Assembly (NCBI RefSeq): GCF_002836205.1
Contig: NZ_PJBE01000012.1
Location: forward strand, 1 to 64,000
Length of the DNA stretch: 64,000 bases
Origin: Shewanella sp. Choline-02u-19
GTDB lineage: Bacteria > Pseudomonadota > Gammaproteobacteria > Enterobacterales > Shewanellaceae
Direction: 5' to 3'
Position numbers and translations under genes: made by a program. Position 1 is the first letter of the stretch; each line of letters begins with the position of its first letter. The notes under the pieces were generated by a model. The model searched no databases. It was not told the DNA's origin and saw nothing but the letters and a program-made list of their open reading frames with translations. Below are positions 44,729 through 53,700 of the stretch, in pieces.

Positions 44729-47566
44729 ATGAAGGGTTTTTTCCAAAAAAGTGCCGTTATTAGCTTTTTACTGAGTGCTTTGGTCGTGATGAATACAGCG
44801 TTGGCAGTCCCCATTTATGGCACTACCGCGGATGCTAATATTGTCGATAAAGAGCGTGTTCTTTATTGGTTAATTAAGCGGGGAGAAGTCGCCAGCAGTG
44901 CATCTGATACCGAAAAAAAACAGGCTGTTGAAGCTTTTATAGCTCGTTCAAGAGGGGCGAGAAAAATATCGCTACGTGAAGCTCGGTACGAAGCGGCCCG
45001 CCTGCAGCAAAAAAAGCAAACAAATAAGTTTGTCAGTTTTACAGCTGCACAAACACAAAGTATCACCAACAAAACCGTTAAAGTGTTGGCGGTATTGATC
45101 GATTTCCCCGATCTCCCTTATGACAAAAATGGCTTAAGCAGTAGTGATACCTCTATGTATTACAGCGCTTATACTGCTGAACATTATAACAACTTACTGT
45201 TTTCGACCAATGGTTATGCTGGCCCAACAGGGCAAACGTTAATGACAGGCTATGAGTATTATCAGGCTGAATCGGGTGGTAGTTTCTTTTTTACCGGTGA
45301 CGTTAAAGGCTGGTACCGAGCGGCAAATAACGCGGCAGCTTATGGTGGAAACGATGATGCAGATGATGATATTGGGGCAATAGAGCTGGTTAAAGAAGCC
45401 GTGAGTGCCGCCACAGCCCAGATGAGTAGTACTGAATTAGCGACTTATGATGTTGAAGACCCGTTTGACGTTAACCAAAATGGTAACTTAAACGAACCTG
45501 ATGGTGAGATAGATCATGTGATGATTTTCCACTCCAGTATTGGTGAAGAAACAGGGGGAGGAATGTTAGGTGCCGATGCTATTTGGTCGCATCGTTCATC
45601 AATCACTCCGTACACTATCCCTGGAACCAGTATGAAGCTGTCTAGTTATACTATTCAGCCTATCGATGCGGCACTGGGGGTATGCGTACATGAATTCGGT
45701 CATGATCTTGGCCTACCAGATGAATACGATATTAGCGCTAAAGGCAAAGGCTCACCCGTCGGTTTTTGGTCAGTTATGGCTTCAGGTAGTTGGTCAGGTG
45801 CCATTCGAGGTACCGAACCCACTGGATTTAGCCCTTATGCACGTTCATACCTACAAGGTAAATATCAAGGCAATTGGGTGTCTGAGCAAAAAGTTTTGCT
45901 AAACACACTCGACTCATCGGGACTGGATATCGCCTTAGTTGAGGCGGTGAATCATGATCAAGTTAATCAGGTGTCACTGGCTATCCCTGCTGAGGAAGTT
46001 AGTTTTACCGCCCCTTATGCGGGGGATTACCAATTTTATTCTGATCAAGGTGACATGATTAATCATGCGATGTCGTTTGATATTGAACTCCCCGTGGCGA
46101 CACCGTTAACACTATTGATGAAAGCGCATTGGAGTATTGAGTTAGATTATGATTATGCTCAAATTATGGTTGATGGTATTGCGCTGGAAGGGCGTTACAC
46201 CAAAGCCAGCAATGGAAGAAATTCAGCACGTAACATCATAACGGGCAAGTCGAGTGATTTGGCTGCGGCCGAAGGGACCAATGGCTGGGTCGAGCTCGAG
46301 TATGATTTAAGTCCTTATGCTGGACGCAATGTACGCTTAGCAATCAATTACGTTACTGATCAAGCCGTTGGAGATTACGGTATTGTGATTGATGATATCA
46401 GCATTAATCAAGCTGATACCGTGGTGTTATTCAATGGCGCGGAAACCTTAACGGATATTGCTTACGCCGGTTTTTTACGTGTCACTGATACGCGACCAGG
46501 TAAAGATCGTCGCTACATTGTTCAGCTACGGAGTCTCCAAGGCGTTGATAAAGGTTTGAAGAGTCAACGTTACGACCCTGGGGTGGTGCTTTGGTTAGAG
46601 AACAATGATTACAGTTCAAATGAAGTCAGCAAACATGCAGGCTACAGCTTGATTGGAGTTGTTGATGCCGATCAGAATTTGATTGGCAGTTTAGATTCTG
46701 AGTTTCAGATCCGTGATGCTGCGTTTAGCCTCTTTAACCAATCATTTTTCAGCTATGGCGGCTCGTCTGATGAGCATTTATCGGCTAACAAGCTATTTGA
46801 TGACGCCAGCGATTATACGGCGCCGCTTCAGCCTGAGTCTGGCATGGCATTACCTGAGCTCGGTTTATCGATAGAGGTGATGACACAAGCAGAAAATAGT
46901 CGCAGCGCGACTGTGCAGTTTAAATATAGTGGGATGACTGAGCCGTCGACAGAGTTGAGCGCTGTTATTTCTCAAAGCCAACAGGGCGCTCAAGTTACCT
47001 TTACGGCAGCTGTCAGTGGTGGTGATGGCACTTACCAATATGCGTGGGACTTTGGTGTCGATGGTGCAACGAGCATTGAGGCGGCGGCTAGCTATACCTA
47101 CAATAATGCAGGCAGCTATTTAGTCACACTGACCATTACTGACGGCAATGGCGTTGAGTTTACCAATAGCACGACGGTGAATGTTAGCGCAGTGCTAGAT
47201 GTTGGTTTTACATTAACCGTGAGTGGTCTGTCGGTGACCTTTAATAATAAATCGGTGGGTGGCAGCGGTGAGCTGAGCTATGCATGGCAATTTGGCGATG
47301 GCGCGACCAGTATCGAGACATCTCCATCACATACATACGTAGCAGCAGGCGACTATAATGTAATACTCACCGTAACGGATAGTCTAGGTAAAATCGGTGT
47401 TATGAGAGGTATGATCAACGTCGCGTCAGCAGTGACAACCACCACGACTCAGAAGAGTAGTTCCAGCGGGGGCGGTTTAGGCATGTTATCGATAGGGCTC
47501 TTATGTTTGCTTGCGGGTTATCGCCGTAAAATTATGCTGAGTGGCCGAATAGACATTTGGACTTAG
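44729..47566 (+). CDS. M6-type metalloprotease, PKD repeats, GlyGly-CTERM
   Basis: A 945-residue secreted protease. Order: Sec signal peptide (~1-28), propeptide, M6/immune-inhibitor-A catalytic domain with zinc motif HEFGHDLGLPDEYD (His321, Glu322, His325), a MAM/jelly-roll-like segment (~450-560), two PKD domains (~750-830 and ~830-910, YAWDFG and YAWQFGDG), and a C-terminal sorting tail SSSGGGLGMLSIGLLCLLAGYRRK. The tail is a GlyGly-CTERM signal, processed by rhombosortase and linked to type II secretion. Start ATG at 44729 follows AGAGGAG; an earlier in-frame ATG (44687) is not needed. Confidence 0.93.
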   Translation: MKGFFQKSAVISFLLSALVVMNTALAVPIYGTTADANIVDKERVLYWLIKRGEVASSASDTEKKQAVEAFIARSRGARKISLREARYEAARLQQKKQTNKFVSFTAAQTQSITNKTVKVLAVLIDFPDLPYDKNGLSSSDTSMYYSAYTAEHYNNLLFSTNGYAGPTGQTLMTGYEYYQAESGGSFFFTGDVKGWYRAANNAAAYGGNDDADDDIGAIELVKEAVSAATAQMSSTELATYDVEDPFDVNQNGNLNEPDGEIDHVMIFHSSIGEETGGGMLGADAIWSHRSSITPYTIPGTSMKLSSYTIQPIDAALGVCVHEFGHDLGLPDEYDISAKGKGSPVGFWSVMASGSWSGAIRGTEPTGFSPYARSYLQGKYQGNWVSEQKVLLNTLDSSGLDIALVEAVNHDQVNQVSLAIPAEEVSFTAPYAGDYQFYSDQGDMINHAMSFDIELPVATPLTLLMKAHWSIELDYDYAQIMVDGIALEGRYTKASNGRNSARNIITGKSSDLAAAEGTNGWVELEYDLSPYAGRNVRLAINYVTDQAVGDYGIVIDDISINQADTVVLFNGAETLTDIAYAGFLRVTDTRPGKDRRYIVQLRSLQGVDKGLKSQRYDPGVVLWLENNDYSSNEVSKHAGYSLIGVVDADQNLIGSLDSEFQIRDAAFSLFNQSFFSYGGSSDEHLSANKLFDDASDYTAPLQPESGMALPELGLSIEVMTQAENSRSATVQFKYSGMTEPSTELSAVISQSQQGAQVTFTAAVSGGDGTYQYAWDFGVDGATSIEAAASYTYNNAGSYLVTLTITDGNGVEFTNSTTVNVSAVLDVGFTLTVSGLSVTFNNKSVGGSGELSYAWQFGDGATSIETSPSHTYVAAGDYNVILTVTDSLGKIGVMRGMINVASAVTTTTTQKSSSSGGGLGMLSIGLLCLLAGYRRKIMLSGRIDIWT

Positions 47567-47653
47567 ATATTTAAACTTGGACAGTTTGGGCAAGCACTGT
47601 ATTTGCGTAAAGTGGCTTGCCTTATTACTCTAATCTGAACAATGTAACGGCGA

Positions 47654-48223
47654 TTAATTTGTGAGTGCCGCAATGGCCTTTTGAGCGGCTGGTAGGAATA
47701 TTTCACTCACAATGAGTTGTTCTTGTTCATGTTGGAAATAACGTCGACGCCCCCAAAGTGCATGGCTGGTATCTTGGTCTAACGATTCGGCGAGTTTGGC
47801 TATTTTGCTACAAGCCTCAAAATGTGCAATTTCAATTCTGCCCGGAGTGAATTCATCTTTAGAATAGAGCAACTCCCCTAACGGTCTCGTACCTAAGCCC
47901 AGAAAGTCCTGCTGCTTTTTTTCGAGCAAACGTCCAGGGATTAATGTACGAGCAAAAATCCAAGGTACGCCATCCAAGACTAACAATACCTCACGGATCC
48001 ACACTTGTTGATAATCGGGATACTCGTTGGTCAGCGGTGAAAGGGTGTCTTCACCTAGTACTTTTACTTCGAAATGTTGGCATTGAGCTTTTAGCTTTTC
48101 AGTCAAACTACTGGTGCTTAGCAACCAATCTTTAAAAGGCGGCGAAGGCAAATTAGTTATTTTTTCTGGTGAAATCCACTTAATTGATTCACCATAGGGG
48201 AAGCTTAACCTAGTCACACTCAT
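47654..48223 (-). CDS. ubiC: Chorismate lyase
   Basis: Chorismate pyruvate-lyase of 189 residues that makes 4-hydroxybenzoate for ubiquinone. Recognised by WIREVLLVLDGVPWIFARTLIP, then LGTRPLGELLYS and the C-terminal WGRRRYFQHEQEQLIVSEIFLP. The arginine of REVLL and the glutamate of VSEIFLP correspond to product-binding residues in E. coli UbiC. Divergent from the FliL-like gene; ubiA is not in the window. Confidence 0.95.
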   Translation of the reverse strand: MSVTRLSFPYGESIKWISPEKITNLPSPPFKDWLLSTSSLTEKLKAQCQHFEVKVLGEDTLSPLTNEYPDYQQVWIREVLLVLDGVPWIFARTLIPGRLLEKKQQDFLGLGTRPLGELLYSKDEFTPGRIEIAHFEACSKIAKLAESLDQDTSHALWGRRRYFQHEQEQLIVSEIFLPAAQKAIAALTN

Positions 48224-48377
48224 CTAATTCTCGGTACAATGTTAGCAAACCGAAGCAGTCTAGCATGCCAGTGTCATCCCAGATAGCCGTTGTCGGCGTT
48301 GAACGGGTAGGTTGGCGTGATAAGAAAATAGCATGAGGTTTTGCCTCATCACATATCGACTAGGAGTCAGTTCCACA

Positions 48378-48776
48378 ATGAAAACAATTATCGCGATATT
48401 ACTCTTAGGTTTAAGCAGCTTTAGTCTGTTTGCTGCGAATGACAAACCGCTAGAGGAATACGCTTATTACGGTTTTGAGCCTGAAATCGTCACTAACTAC
48501 ATATCTAATCGAAATAAGCTGGGCTATGTCAGGCTTAGCGTTGAGTTAATGGTAAAAAATCCTGAAGATTTAGTGAGTTTGGAAAGACACGATCCGTTAT
48601 TACGAGCCGCGATCGTAGAGATTTTGGGTAATCAAACTGAAGACAAAGTGAAGTCGTTGACTGGTAAAGAGGAAATTAGGCGAGAGTGCTATGAGATGGT
48701 CAATCGCCTACTAGAACAAGAAACAGGTAAAGATCTGGTGGTTAATCTACTTTTTACTAAATATCTATACGATTAA
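48378..48776 (+). CDS. FliL-like periplasmic protein
   Basis: A 132-residue protein resembling the flagellar basal-body-associated FliL family by GFEPEIVTNYI, LGYVRLSVELMVKNPEDL, then DPLLRAAIVEILGNQTEDKVKSLTGKEEIRREC. Unlike true FliL it starts with a cleavable-looking signal sequence (KTIIAILLLGLSSFSLFA) instead of a membrane anchor with a cytoplasmic tail. No flagellar genes are nearby, so it is probably a FliL paralogue of unknown role. Start at 48378; AGGAG is 12 nt upstream. Confidence 0.82.
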   Translation: MKTIIAILLLGLSSFSLFAANDKPLEEYAYYGFEPEIVTNYISNRNKLGYVRLSVELMVKNPEDLVSLERHDPLLRAAIVEILGNQTEDKVKSLTGKEEIRRECYEMVNRLLEQETGKDLVVNLLFTKYLYD

Positions 48777-48837
48777 AATCACCTTAGCCGATATCGATTT
48801 TTACGTCGCCATAGTGAAGTTATGCAGCAGAGTGAAC

Positions 48838-49890
48838 ATGAATAAACCGACGAAAACGCCTACTACGCTAGCATCTGTGACAACTGACAAGCCCGCTCCA
48901 AAGCTAAATAAAGGGATGCATCCGCGTAATCTTCACAATGCAGGCTATGACTTTCCCGCGTTAATGAACAGTTATGGCGAACTTAAGCCATTTGTGAGTA
49001 CCAATGCATTTGGTAATTTATCGATAGATTTTTCTGCGCCTAAAGCGGTTAAAGCACTCAATGCTGCTTTGCTTAAGCATCATTACGCTGTAGATGCTTG
49101 GGATATTCCGTCAGGGTTTTTATGCCCGCCGATCCCGGGACGGGCAGATTACATTCATCATGTAGCTGATCTGCTAGCGATAACCAAATTGAGTAAGCAG
49201 CGTGTGCCTAAAGGTGAAAAAATTAGGGCGTTGGATGTTGGTACCGGGGCGAACGTTATTTATCCGCTGTTGGGGATCCAATCTTATGGCTGGCAATTTG
49301 TTGGTAGCGATGTTGATCCTATTTCAATCAACAATGCCCAACAAATTTTTGCTAATAACCCCGATCTTAGTAACAAGTTTTCCTCTCGATTACAGTGTAA
49401 CTCCCAACATGTATTTCAAGGTGTTATTGGTAAGGGTGACCGTTTTGATGTCACTATCTGTAACCCGCCTTTTCACGCATCTCTTGCCGAAGCGAATGCC
49501 GGGACAACACGTAAACTCACTAACCTTGCCGCAAATCGTGCCGCTAAATTTGGGCAGAAAAGTACAGTTGCAGTACCACAAGCTGATTCTGGAGTGCTTA
49601 ATTTCGGTGGTCAAAAAGCGGAGCTTTGGTGTGAAGGCGGCGAGAGGCAGTTTTTGAGTAACATGATCACCGAAAGCCAAATGTTTGCCGATCAATGTTT
49701 ATGGTTCACTACCTTAGTATCTAAAAAAGAGAATTTAAAGCCTGCGCAATCGTTACTGCAAAAAGTTAAAGCGCGCGAGATTAAAGTGATTGAGATGCAC
49801 CAAGGTAACAAAATTACCCGTATTTTGGCTTGGACATTTTTAACGCTTGAGCAGCAACAGTTATGGCAGCAATATCGGGATCAACTTTAA
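48838..49890 (+). CDS. rlmF: 23S rRNA (adenine1618-N6)-methyltransferase
   Basis: RlmF (YbiN), 350 residues, methylates A1618 of 23S rRNA using SAM. Family hallmarks: a basic N-terminal extension, HPRNLHNAGYDFPALM, then WDIPSGFLCPPIPGRADYIHH, the SAM loop LDVGTGANVIYPLLG, and the catalytic NPPF (Asn209). Start at 48838 is chosen because the N-terminus then begins MNKPTKTPT; 8 extra upstream codons are open. Confidence 0.95.
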   Translation: MNKPTKTPTTLASVTTDKPAPKLNKGMHPRNLHNAGYDFPALMNSYGELKPFVSTNAFGNLSIDFSAPKAVKALNAALLKHHYAVDAWDIPSGFLCPPIPGRADYIHHVADLLAITKLSKQRVPKGEKIRALDVGTGANVIYPLLGIQSYGWQFVGSDVDPISINNAQQIFANNPDLSNKFSSRLQCNSQHVFQGVIGKGDRFDVTICNPPFHASLAEANAGTTRKLTNLAANRAAKFGQKSTVAVPQADSGVLNFGGQKAELWCEGGERQFLSNMITESQMFADQCLWFTTLVSKKENLKPAQSLLQKVKAREIKVIEMHQGNKITRILAWTFLTLEQQQLWQQYRDQL

Positions 49891-50013
49891 GCTATTAATG
49901 CGCTTTCTTACCGGTGTGTATTTAAAGTTCGAAATAACCGGCTGAACTATTTCAATTATTTCAAAACTTAGCCTAGACTGATAGCAATGTGGTTGAGTTA
50001 GTTGGGTTTAGTG

Positions 50014-50385
50014 GTGAATTTCAAGTTAGAACATCTACTCATACAGTTGGAGCTATATCTGCAGAAGCCTGAGGTGAGAGCATCTCGGGGGGAGCTAGAA
50101 CGTCTAATTAGTGATGACTTTATGGAGTTTACCGCAACGGGTTGTCGTTTTGGTAAAGCGGAAGTACTCGCTCGATTACCGGATGAACGCGCCCCGTATA
50201 TTGAAACCAGCCATTTTGAAGTGCGAGAGCTCAAAGCTGGGTTATGTCAGGTCTTTTATCGCGCCAAGCTAAAAAAAGCTGGTAATAACATCACCAGCTT
50301 TTCTATGCGAAGCTCTATTTGGCGTAACCACCAAGAGGTTTGGCAAATGGTGTTTCACCAGGGCACACCCTGTAAACCATTTTGA
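50014..50385 (+). CDS. NTF2-like (DUF4440) small protein
   Basis: A 123-residue cytoplasmic protein with the NTF2-like fold pattern: helical ELERLISDDFMEFTATGCRFGKAEVLARL, then strands ending in RSSIWRNHQEVWQMVFHQGTPC, as in DUF4440 proteins. No active site is identified. The start is a GTG (50014 or 50011); TTGGG upstream is a weak ribosome site. It converges with the regulator gene, 8 bp apart. Confidence 0.75.
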   Translation: MNFKLEHLLIQLELYLQKPEVRASRGELERLISDDFMEFTATGCRFGKAEVLARLPDERAPYIETSHFEVRELKAGLCQVFYRAKLKKAGNNITSFSMRSSIWRNHQEVWQMVFHQGTPCKPF

Positions 50386-50393
50386 CAGTGGGC

Positions 50394-51299
50394 TTATTGT
50401 CCATTCCAAAGGAGTTTGCCACAATCCGTTAAGTCATACCCACCGAGTGTTGCTGCTAATTGCTTTGTTTGTGGCTCGGCCAGTAAATTGAATAAACGTT
50501 GCAGCTGACGTCTGAAGTAAATGCCTTGTGGCATAACAAAATCAAAAGACTCTGTTACCAATGGCACAAAGCTTAAACCACTTTCAAGTGCTACAGATTG
50601 ACAACCGAAACCGATATCCGCATCACTTCTGGCAATATAACCCGCAAGTTCTCGCTCGCTTTGTGCCACTAAACTTGAGTTTAATTGCTCAAACGCAGCG
50701 CCTTGCTTCATTAACCATTGCTCTAAGTGCTGTTGACTGCCAGCACCAGCCTGACGTGCAACCCAGCGCCAAGACTGTTGGGATATTTTGTCCAGTTCTT
50801 GGCAACGGTGATGCATATCGGGGCGCATCATTAAGCCTTGTTTACGGGTATAACCATGCACCATCACCCATTGCTGGTGGTTTGCGTAACCTTGCAGTAA
50901 AGCAGGGTGACGGATTGCACGCTCTTCAACGCTGCCCCAATGTAAAGTACATACATCAGCATAACCACGAGATAATAGATCTAGCCCCAGACGGGAGCCC
51001 GTGGAGCTATAACTGATGAGCTCACTTTTACCGACCTGCGACATCATGCGAGCGACCAACATCGACAGTAAAGGGTCATCACTGCCAGTGATATGCATAC
51101 GATCTGATAGCATACCGCTGTGGCAAGAGTCCATAATCCAACGGTCAATTAATATTTTAGGAAAGAGCCATTTACCAGTAATTTTAGTCGCAGGGAGAAT
51201 ACGATCATTCGCCATTGAGTAGACTTTTTTCTCATTGAGATCAAGATACTCCGAGACCTGTCTAGCACTCATGTAGATCAGTTCTGTTGGCTCAGTCAT
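50394..51299 (-). CDS. HTH regulator with periplasmic-binding-like sensor
   Basis: A 301-residue transcription factor. Residues ~10-55 are an excisionase/MerR-like winged helix (MSARQVSEYLDLNEKKVYSMANDRILPATKITGKWLFPK). Residues ~75-295 resemble a PBP-like (substrate-binding) domain of the type found in molybdate or tungstate sensors (LLARGYADVCTLHWG-like segment, ADIGFGCQSVALESGLSFVPLV). It sits 45 bp downstream of fdhD on the same strand and faces the fdh operon. A role in molybdenum/tungsten or formate-dependent control of fdh genes is inferred from context. Possible targets are the inverted repeats at 52230-52328. Confidence 0.85.
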   Translation of the reverse strand: MTEPTELIYMSARQVSEYLDLNEKKVYSMANDRILPATKITGKWLFPKILIDRWIMDSCHSGMLSDRMHITGSDDPLLSMLVARMMSQVGKSELISYSSTGSRLGLDLLSRGYADVCTLHWGSVEERAIRHPALLQGYANHQQWVMVHGYTRKQGLMMRPDMHHRCQELDKISQQSWRWVARQAGAGSQQHLEQWLMKQGAAFEQLNSSLVAQSERELAGYIARSDADIGFGCQSVALESGLSFVPLVTESFDFVMPQGIYFRRQLQRLFNLLAEPQTKQLAATLGGYDLTDCGKLLWNGQ

Positions 51300-51344
51300 T
51301 TTCTGTCCTTGTGGCGCAAAATCGTTTGGTCATCATTTGGCAGG

Positions 51345-52184
51345 TTAAATAGCATCAAATTCAATGTTTTCAGCACCATTATAAACTAAAAAGTGGCGAC
51401 CTTTAGCGCGAGCTATCATAGTAATCCCCATTTGTTGTGCTAACTCTAACCCCATTTGCGTGGCGCCACTTCGAGAAAGCAGAACGGGTATGCCCATCTT
51501 GGCAACTTTAATCACCATTTCTGAGGTTAAGCGCCCAGTGGTATAAAATAATTTGTTGTGTCCGAAATCATGATTAAGCCACATTTCACCAGCAAGTGTA
51601 TCCACCGCGTTGTGACGACCGACATCTTCAACAAAACCTTTTATCTGGTCGCCTTGGCATAAACCGCAACCGTGCACGGCGCCGGCATTCTTATAAGTTT
51701 CGTTATAGGCACTTATATTATTAAGTAAGCTATAAATTGTACTTTGTTTAATTTGTGGTGTTGTCAGATTGATGTCATCGAGGCCAGCCATAAAACTGCC
51801 GTATACCGTCCCTTGGCCACAACCTGAAGTGACTGTTTTCTCCGATAGTTTTTCATCTAAATCTTCGATTGTCTCACTGGTAATAATCGCGGCTGAGCTC
51901 ACATCCCAATCGACAATGACAGATTCGAGCTTACTCAGGTCAGAAATAAAGCCCTGATTCTTGAGATAACCTAACGCAAGAGCTTCTGCTCTGGCACCTA
52001 ATGTCATCAAGGTTACTATCGGACGCCAGTTTAAATAAACAGTGAGTGGGCGTTCGCAAGCAATAAATTTATCCACTTTTTCGCCCTTCTCATTAATTGC
52101 TGTCACTGCAATTGTCAGGGGGACTTCGGTGTTAGTTTTGATTAAAGTTGGGTTGCTCTTGTTTGCTGTCATATAGCCCATCAT
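51345..52184 (-). CDS. fdhD: Formate dehydrogenase accessory sulfurtransferase FdhD
   Basis: A 279-residue FdhD-family protein, needed to sulfurate the Mo/W-bis-MGD cofactor of formate dehydrogenase. It has the family blocks ERPLTVYLNWRPIVTLMTLG, FVEDVGRHNAVDTLAGEMWL, FYTTGRLTSEMVIKVAKMGIPVLLSRS. The cysteine arrangement is unusual: the usual loop reads SGCGQG with one cysteine (Cys122), and a CxxC occurs later at Cys173-Cys176 (HGCGLCQGD). The operon context with four formate dehydrogenase accessory genes supports the call. The start may be 52184 or the ATG at 52172; neither has a strong ribosome site. Confidence 0.9.
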   Translation of the reverse strand: MMGYMTANKSNPTLIKTNTEVPLTIAVTAINEKGEKVDKFIACERPLTVYLNWRPIVTLMTLGARAEALALGYLKNQGFISDLSKLESVIVDWDVSSAAIITSETIEDLDEKLSEKTVTSGCGQGTVYGSFMAGLDDINLTTPQIKQSTIYSLLNNISAYNETYKNAGAVHGCGLCQGDQIKGFVEDVGRHNAVDTLAGEMWLNHDFGHNKLFYTTGRLTSEMVIKVAKMGIPVLLSRSGATQMGLELAQQMGITMIARAKGRHFLVYNGAENIEFDAI

Positions 52185-52229
52185 CAGTTAAGAGAATTAA
52201 ATGCGTCTAATACTAAGCAATATCTGTAC

Positions 52230-52254
52230 CTAACTTTATAAGAGATAAAGTTAG
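52230..52254. promoter_or_regulatory. Perfect 10-bp inverted repeat, fdhD/DUF3305 promoter region
   Basis: CTAACTTTAT (52230-52239) and ATAAAGTTAG (52245-52254) with a 5-bp spacer. It is 46 bp from the fdhD start in a 281-bp divergent promoter region. There is no T-run, so it reads as an operator, possibly for the HTH/PBP-like regulator encoded after fdhD (inference). Confidence 0.6.
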
Positions 52255-52292
52255 TGGCAGATCACATTTATTAGCTATCAGTCGCCCTTTTA

Positions 52293-52328
52293 TGTCCTAT
52301 TGCAGATTGCTATTTGGACAAAATGTCC
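52293..52328. promoter_or_regulatory. Repeated TGTCC half-sites
   Basis: TGTCC occurs at 52293-52297 and 52324-52328, and its complement GGACA at 52316-52320. The last two form GGACA-AAA-TGTCC. The spacing of the two direct copies is 31 bp, about three helical turns, which suggests binding on one face of the DNA by an unidentified regulator. Confidence 0.45.
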
Positions 52329-52347
52329 TAGTCTTGGATGATATTAG

Positions 52348-52361
52348 TTGATCCAGTTCAA
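52348..52361 (+). promoter_or_regulatory. FNR-like site upstream of the fdh operon
   Basis: TTGAT-CCAG-TTCAA matches the FNR/EtrA consensus TTGAT-N4-ATCAA at 9 of 10 positions. It is 105 bp before the DUF3305 ATG. Anaerobic induction of formate dehydrogenase by FNR-family regulators is established in enterobacteria; here it is inferred. Confidence 0.5.
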
Positions 52362-52465
52362 ACTATTTTGCCCAAACTGTGTGGCACATAAATTGCTTTG
52401 TTAGATAAGTATCTATTTAGTTGGTCTGTCATTTAGGCAGCCATCTCAGGCAAGACGGAGACTGA

Positions 52466-52936
52466 ATGCAACATACCGAAAGCCAATGGCCAATGTACGT
52501 TTCTCTTAAAAAGATTGAGACACAAGTCGGAAGATGGACCTCAGTACAGTGGGAAGTCGATCAAATCCTTCCTGCTACCCACGCCGCACCAGAAGGTGCC
52601 ACTCTCGTCTTGCTAGAACTGCATAAAGACGAACGCGGTAGTTACCGTATCAATATCGACATGGATAACGCTATGTTATACATCGTTTGTGATGAAAACC
52701 ATGACGGTGACTGGATCCCCGCAGCCCTATCAGCTGATCAAAATGTTGCAGCAAGCTGCCTAGAAGGCGATACCCCGGTGCTTAATATTCTGATGCCACC
52801 CGCTATCGCGTGTTGGATTGAAGCGTTTATTACTCGTCATGGTGAAGTCGAAATCAAGGCTCATCGCCGCGCGAAACATGTTAACCGACGCAAGAATGAA
52901 GGTCCAAGTACCAATCATTTAGCGGGTAACTCATGA
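52466..52936 (+). CDS. DUF3305 formate dehydrogenase accessory protein
   Basis: A 156-residue cytoplasmic protein of the DUF3305 family, recurrent in formate dehydrogenase loci of Shewanella and related bacteria. Conserved-looking segments are WPMYVSLKKIETQVGRWTSVQWEV and the C-terminal basic region (HRRAKHVNRRKN). No catalytic motif. Its stop overlaps the next start (ATGA), so the two are translationally coupled. The function is unknown. Confidence 0.87.
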   Translation: MQHTESQWPMYVSLKKIETQVGRWTSVQWEVDQILPATHAAPEGATLVLLELHKDERGSYRINIDMDNAMLYIVCDENHDGDWIPAALSADQNVAASCLEGDTPVLNILMPPAIACWIEAFITRHGEVEIKAHRRAKHVNRRKNEGPSTNHLAGNS

Positions 52937-53556
52937 GTGGTTTGCTGTCACGTTGGAACTTGCGTCGACAGAAAGTAGAGCAGGAAGCTGATATAGAGGT
53001 GTCTGAAGCCGTTGAGGAACAATCGGTAACAGCTGAACTCGCACCGTCAGAGACGTTAACCACAGCAGAAAGTACTGATGCTGAGGTCATTGAGTCTGGC
53101 GAAGAAACACTGCTCACTGCGGAAGACCTTCCAGATCCAGAAAAGATTGAAGTTGGTGGCAGTTTTGCCAGCTTTATGGGCGCCAACGTAGACCCTGCTG
53201 CTAAATCTGCTGCACTAAAAGCCCTTTGGAAACAGCCTCATTTTAGTGAGATTGATGGGCTGCTTGAATATGCATTGGACTACAGTAATCAACCTAAGTT
53301 GTCGGCTGAAGTATCTGCTGAATTGGCAAAGAAAGTATTCCGTCATGTCGTTGAAGAAAAAGATGATGAGGAGGAGAACGAAATTGAAACAGTTTCAGAG
53401 CTTGAGTCAGATGAGATGACCGACGCTGAAAATACTGTTGAAACTGAAGTTGTTAGCGATACTAAACAGGTATCGGACATTTTGGACGTTGATGATGATG
53501 AATTAGCCCAAAATGAACCAGAGCACCCAGACGCCATAACAAACAAAGTTGTTTAA
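52933..53556 (+). CDS. DUF3306 formate dehydrogenase accessory protein
   Basis: A 207-residue, strongly acidic protein of the DUF3306 family. The N-terminus SGLLSRWNLRRQKVEQEADIE is the most conserved part; the core is SFASFMGANVDPAAKSAALKALWKQPHFSEIDGLLEYALDYSN. The long Glu/Asp-rich segments (residues ~20-75 and ~140-200) are likely disordered. It is linked to DUF3305 and FdhD by location; its role is unknown. Confidence 0.87.
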   Translation: MSGLLSRWNLRRQKVEQEADIEVSEAVEEQSVTAELAPSETLTTAESTDAEVIESGEETLLTAEDLPDPEKIEVGGSFASFMGANVDPAAKSAALKALWKQPHFSEIDGLLEYALDYSNQPKLSAEVSAELAKKVFRHVVEEKDDEEENEIETVSELESDEMTDAENTVETEVVSDTKQVSDILDVDDDELAQNEPEHPDAITNKVV

Positions 53557-53700
53557 CGTCAGTATAGAGTGTTTTTAATTCCACAATATTGGTATGTGAA
53601 TTGCTGTACTTAGGGTAAAGCTGGCGTTAATGATAGACGCATTAAATAAACAGCAACTTATAAGTATAGAAGCAGCCAAAGAACTGTTCAGGAACGCAAT

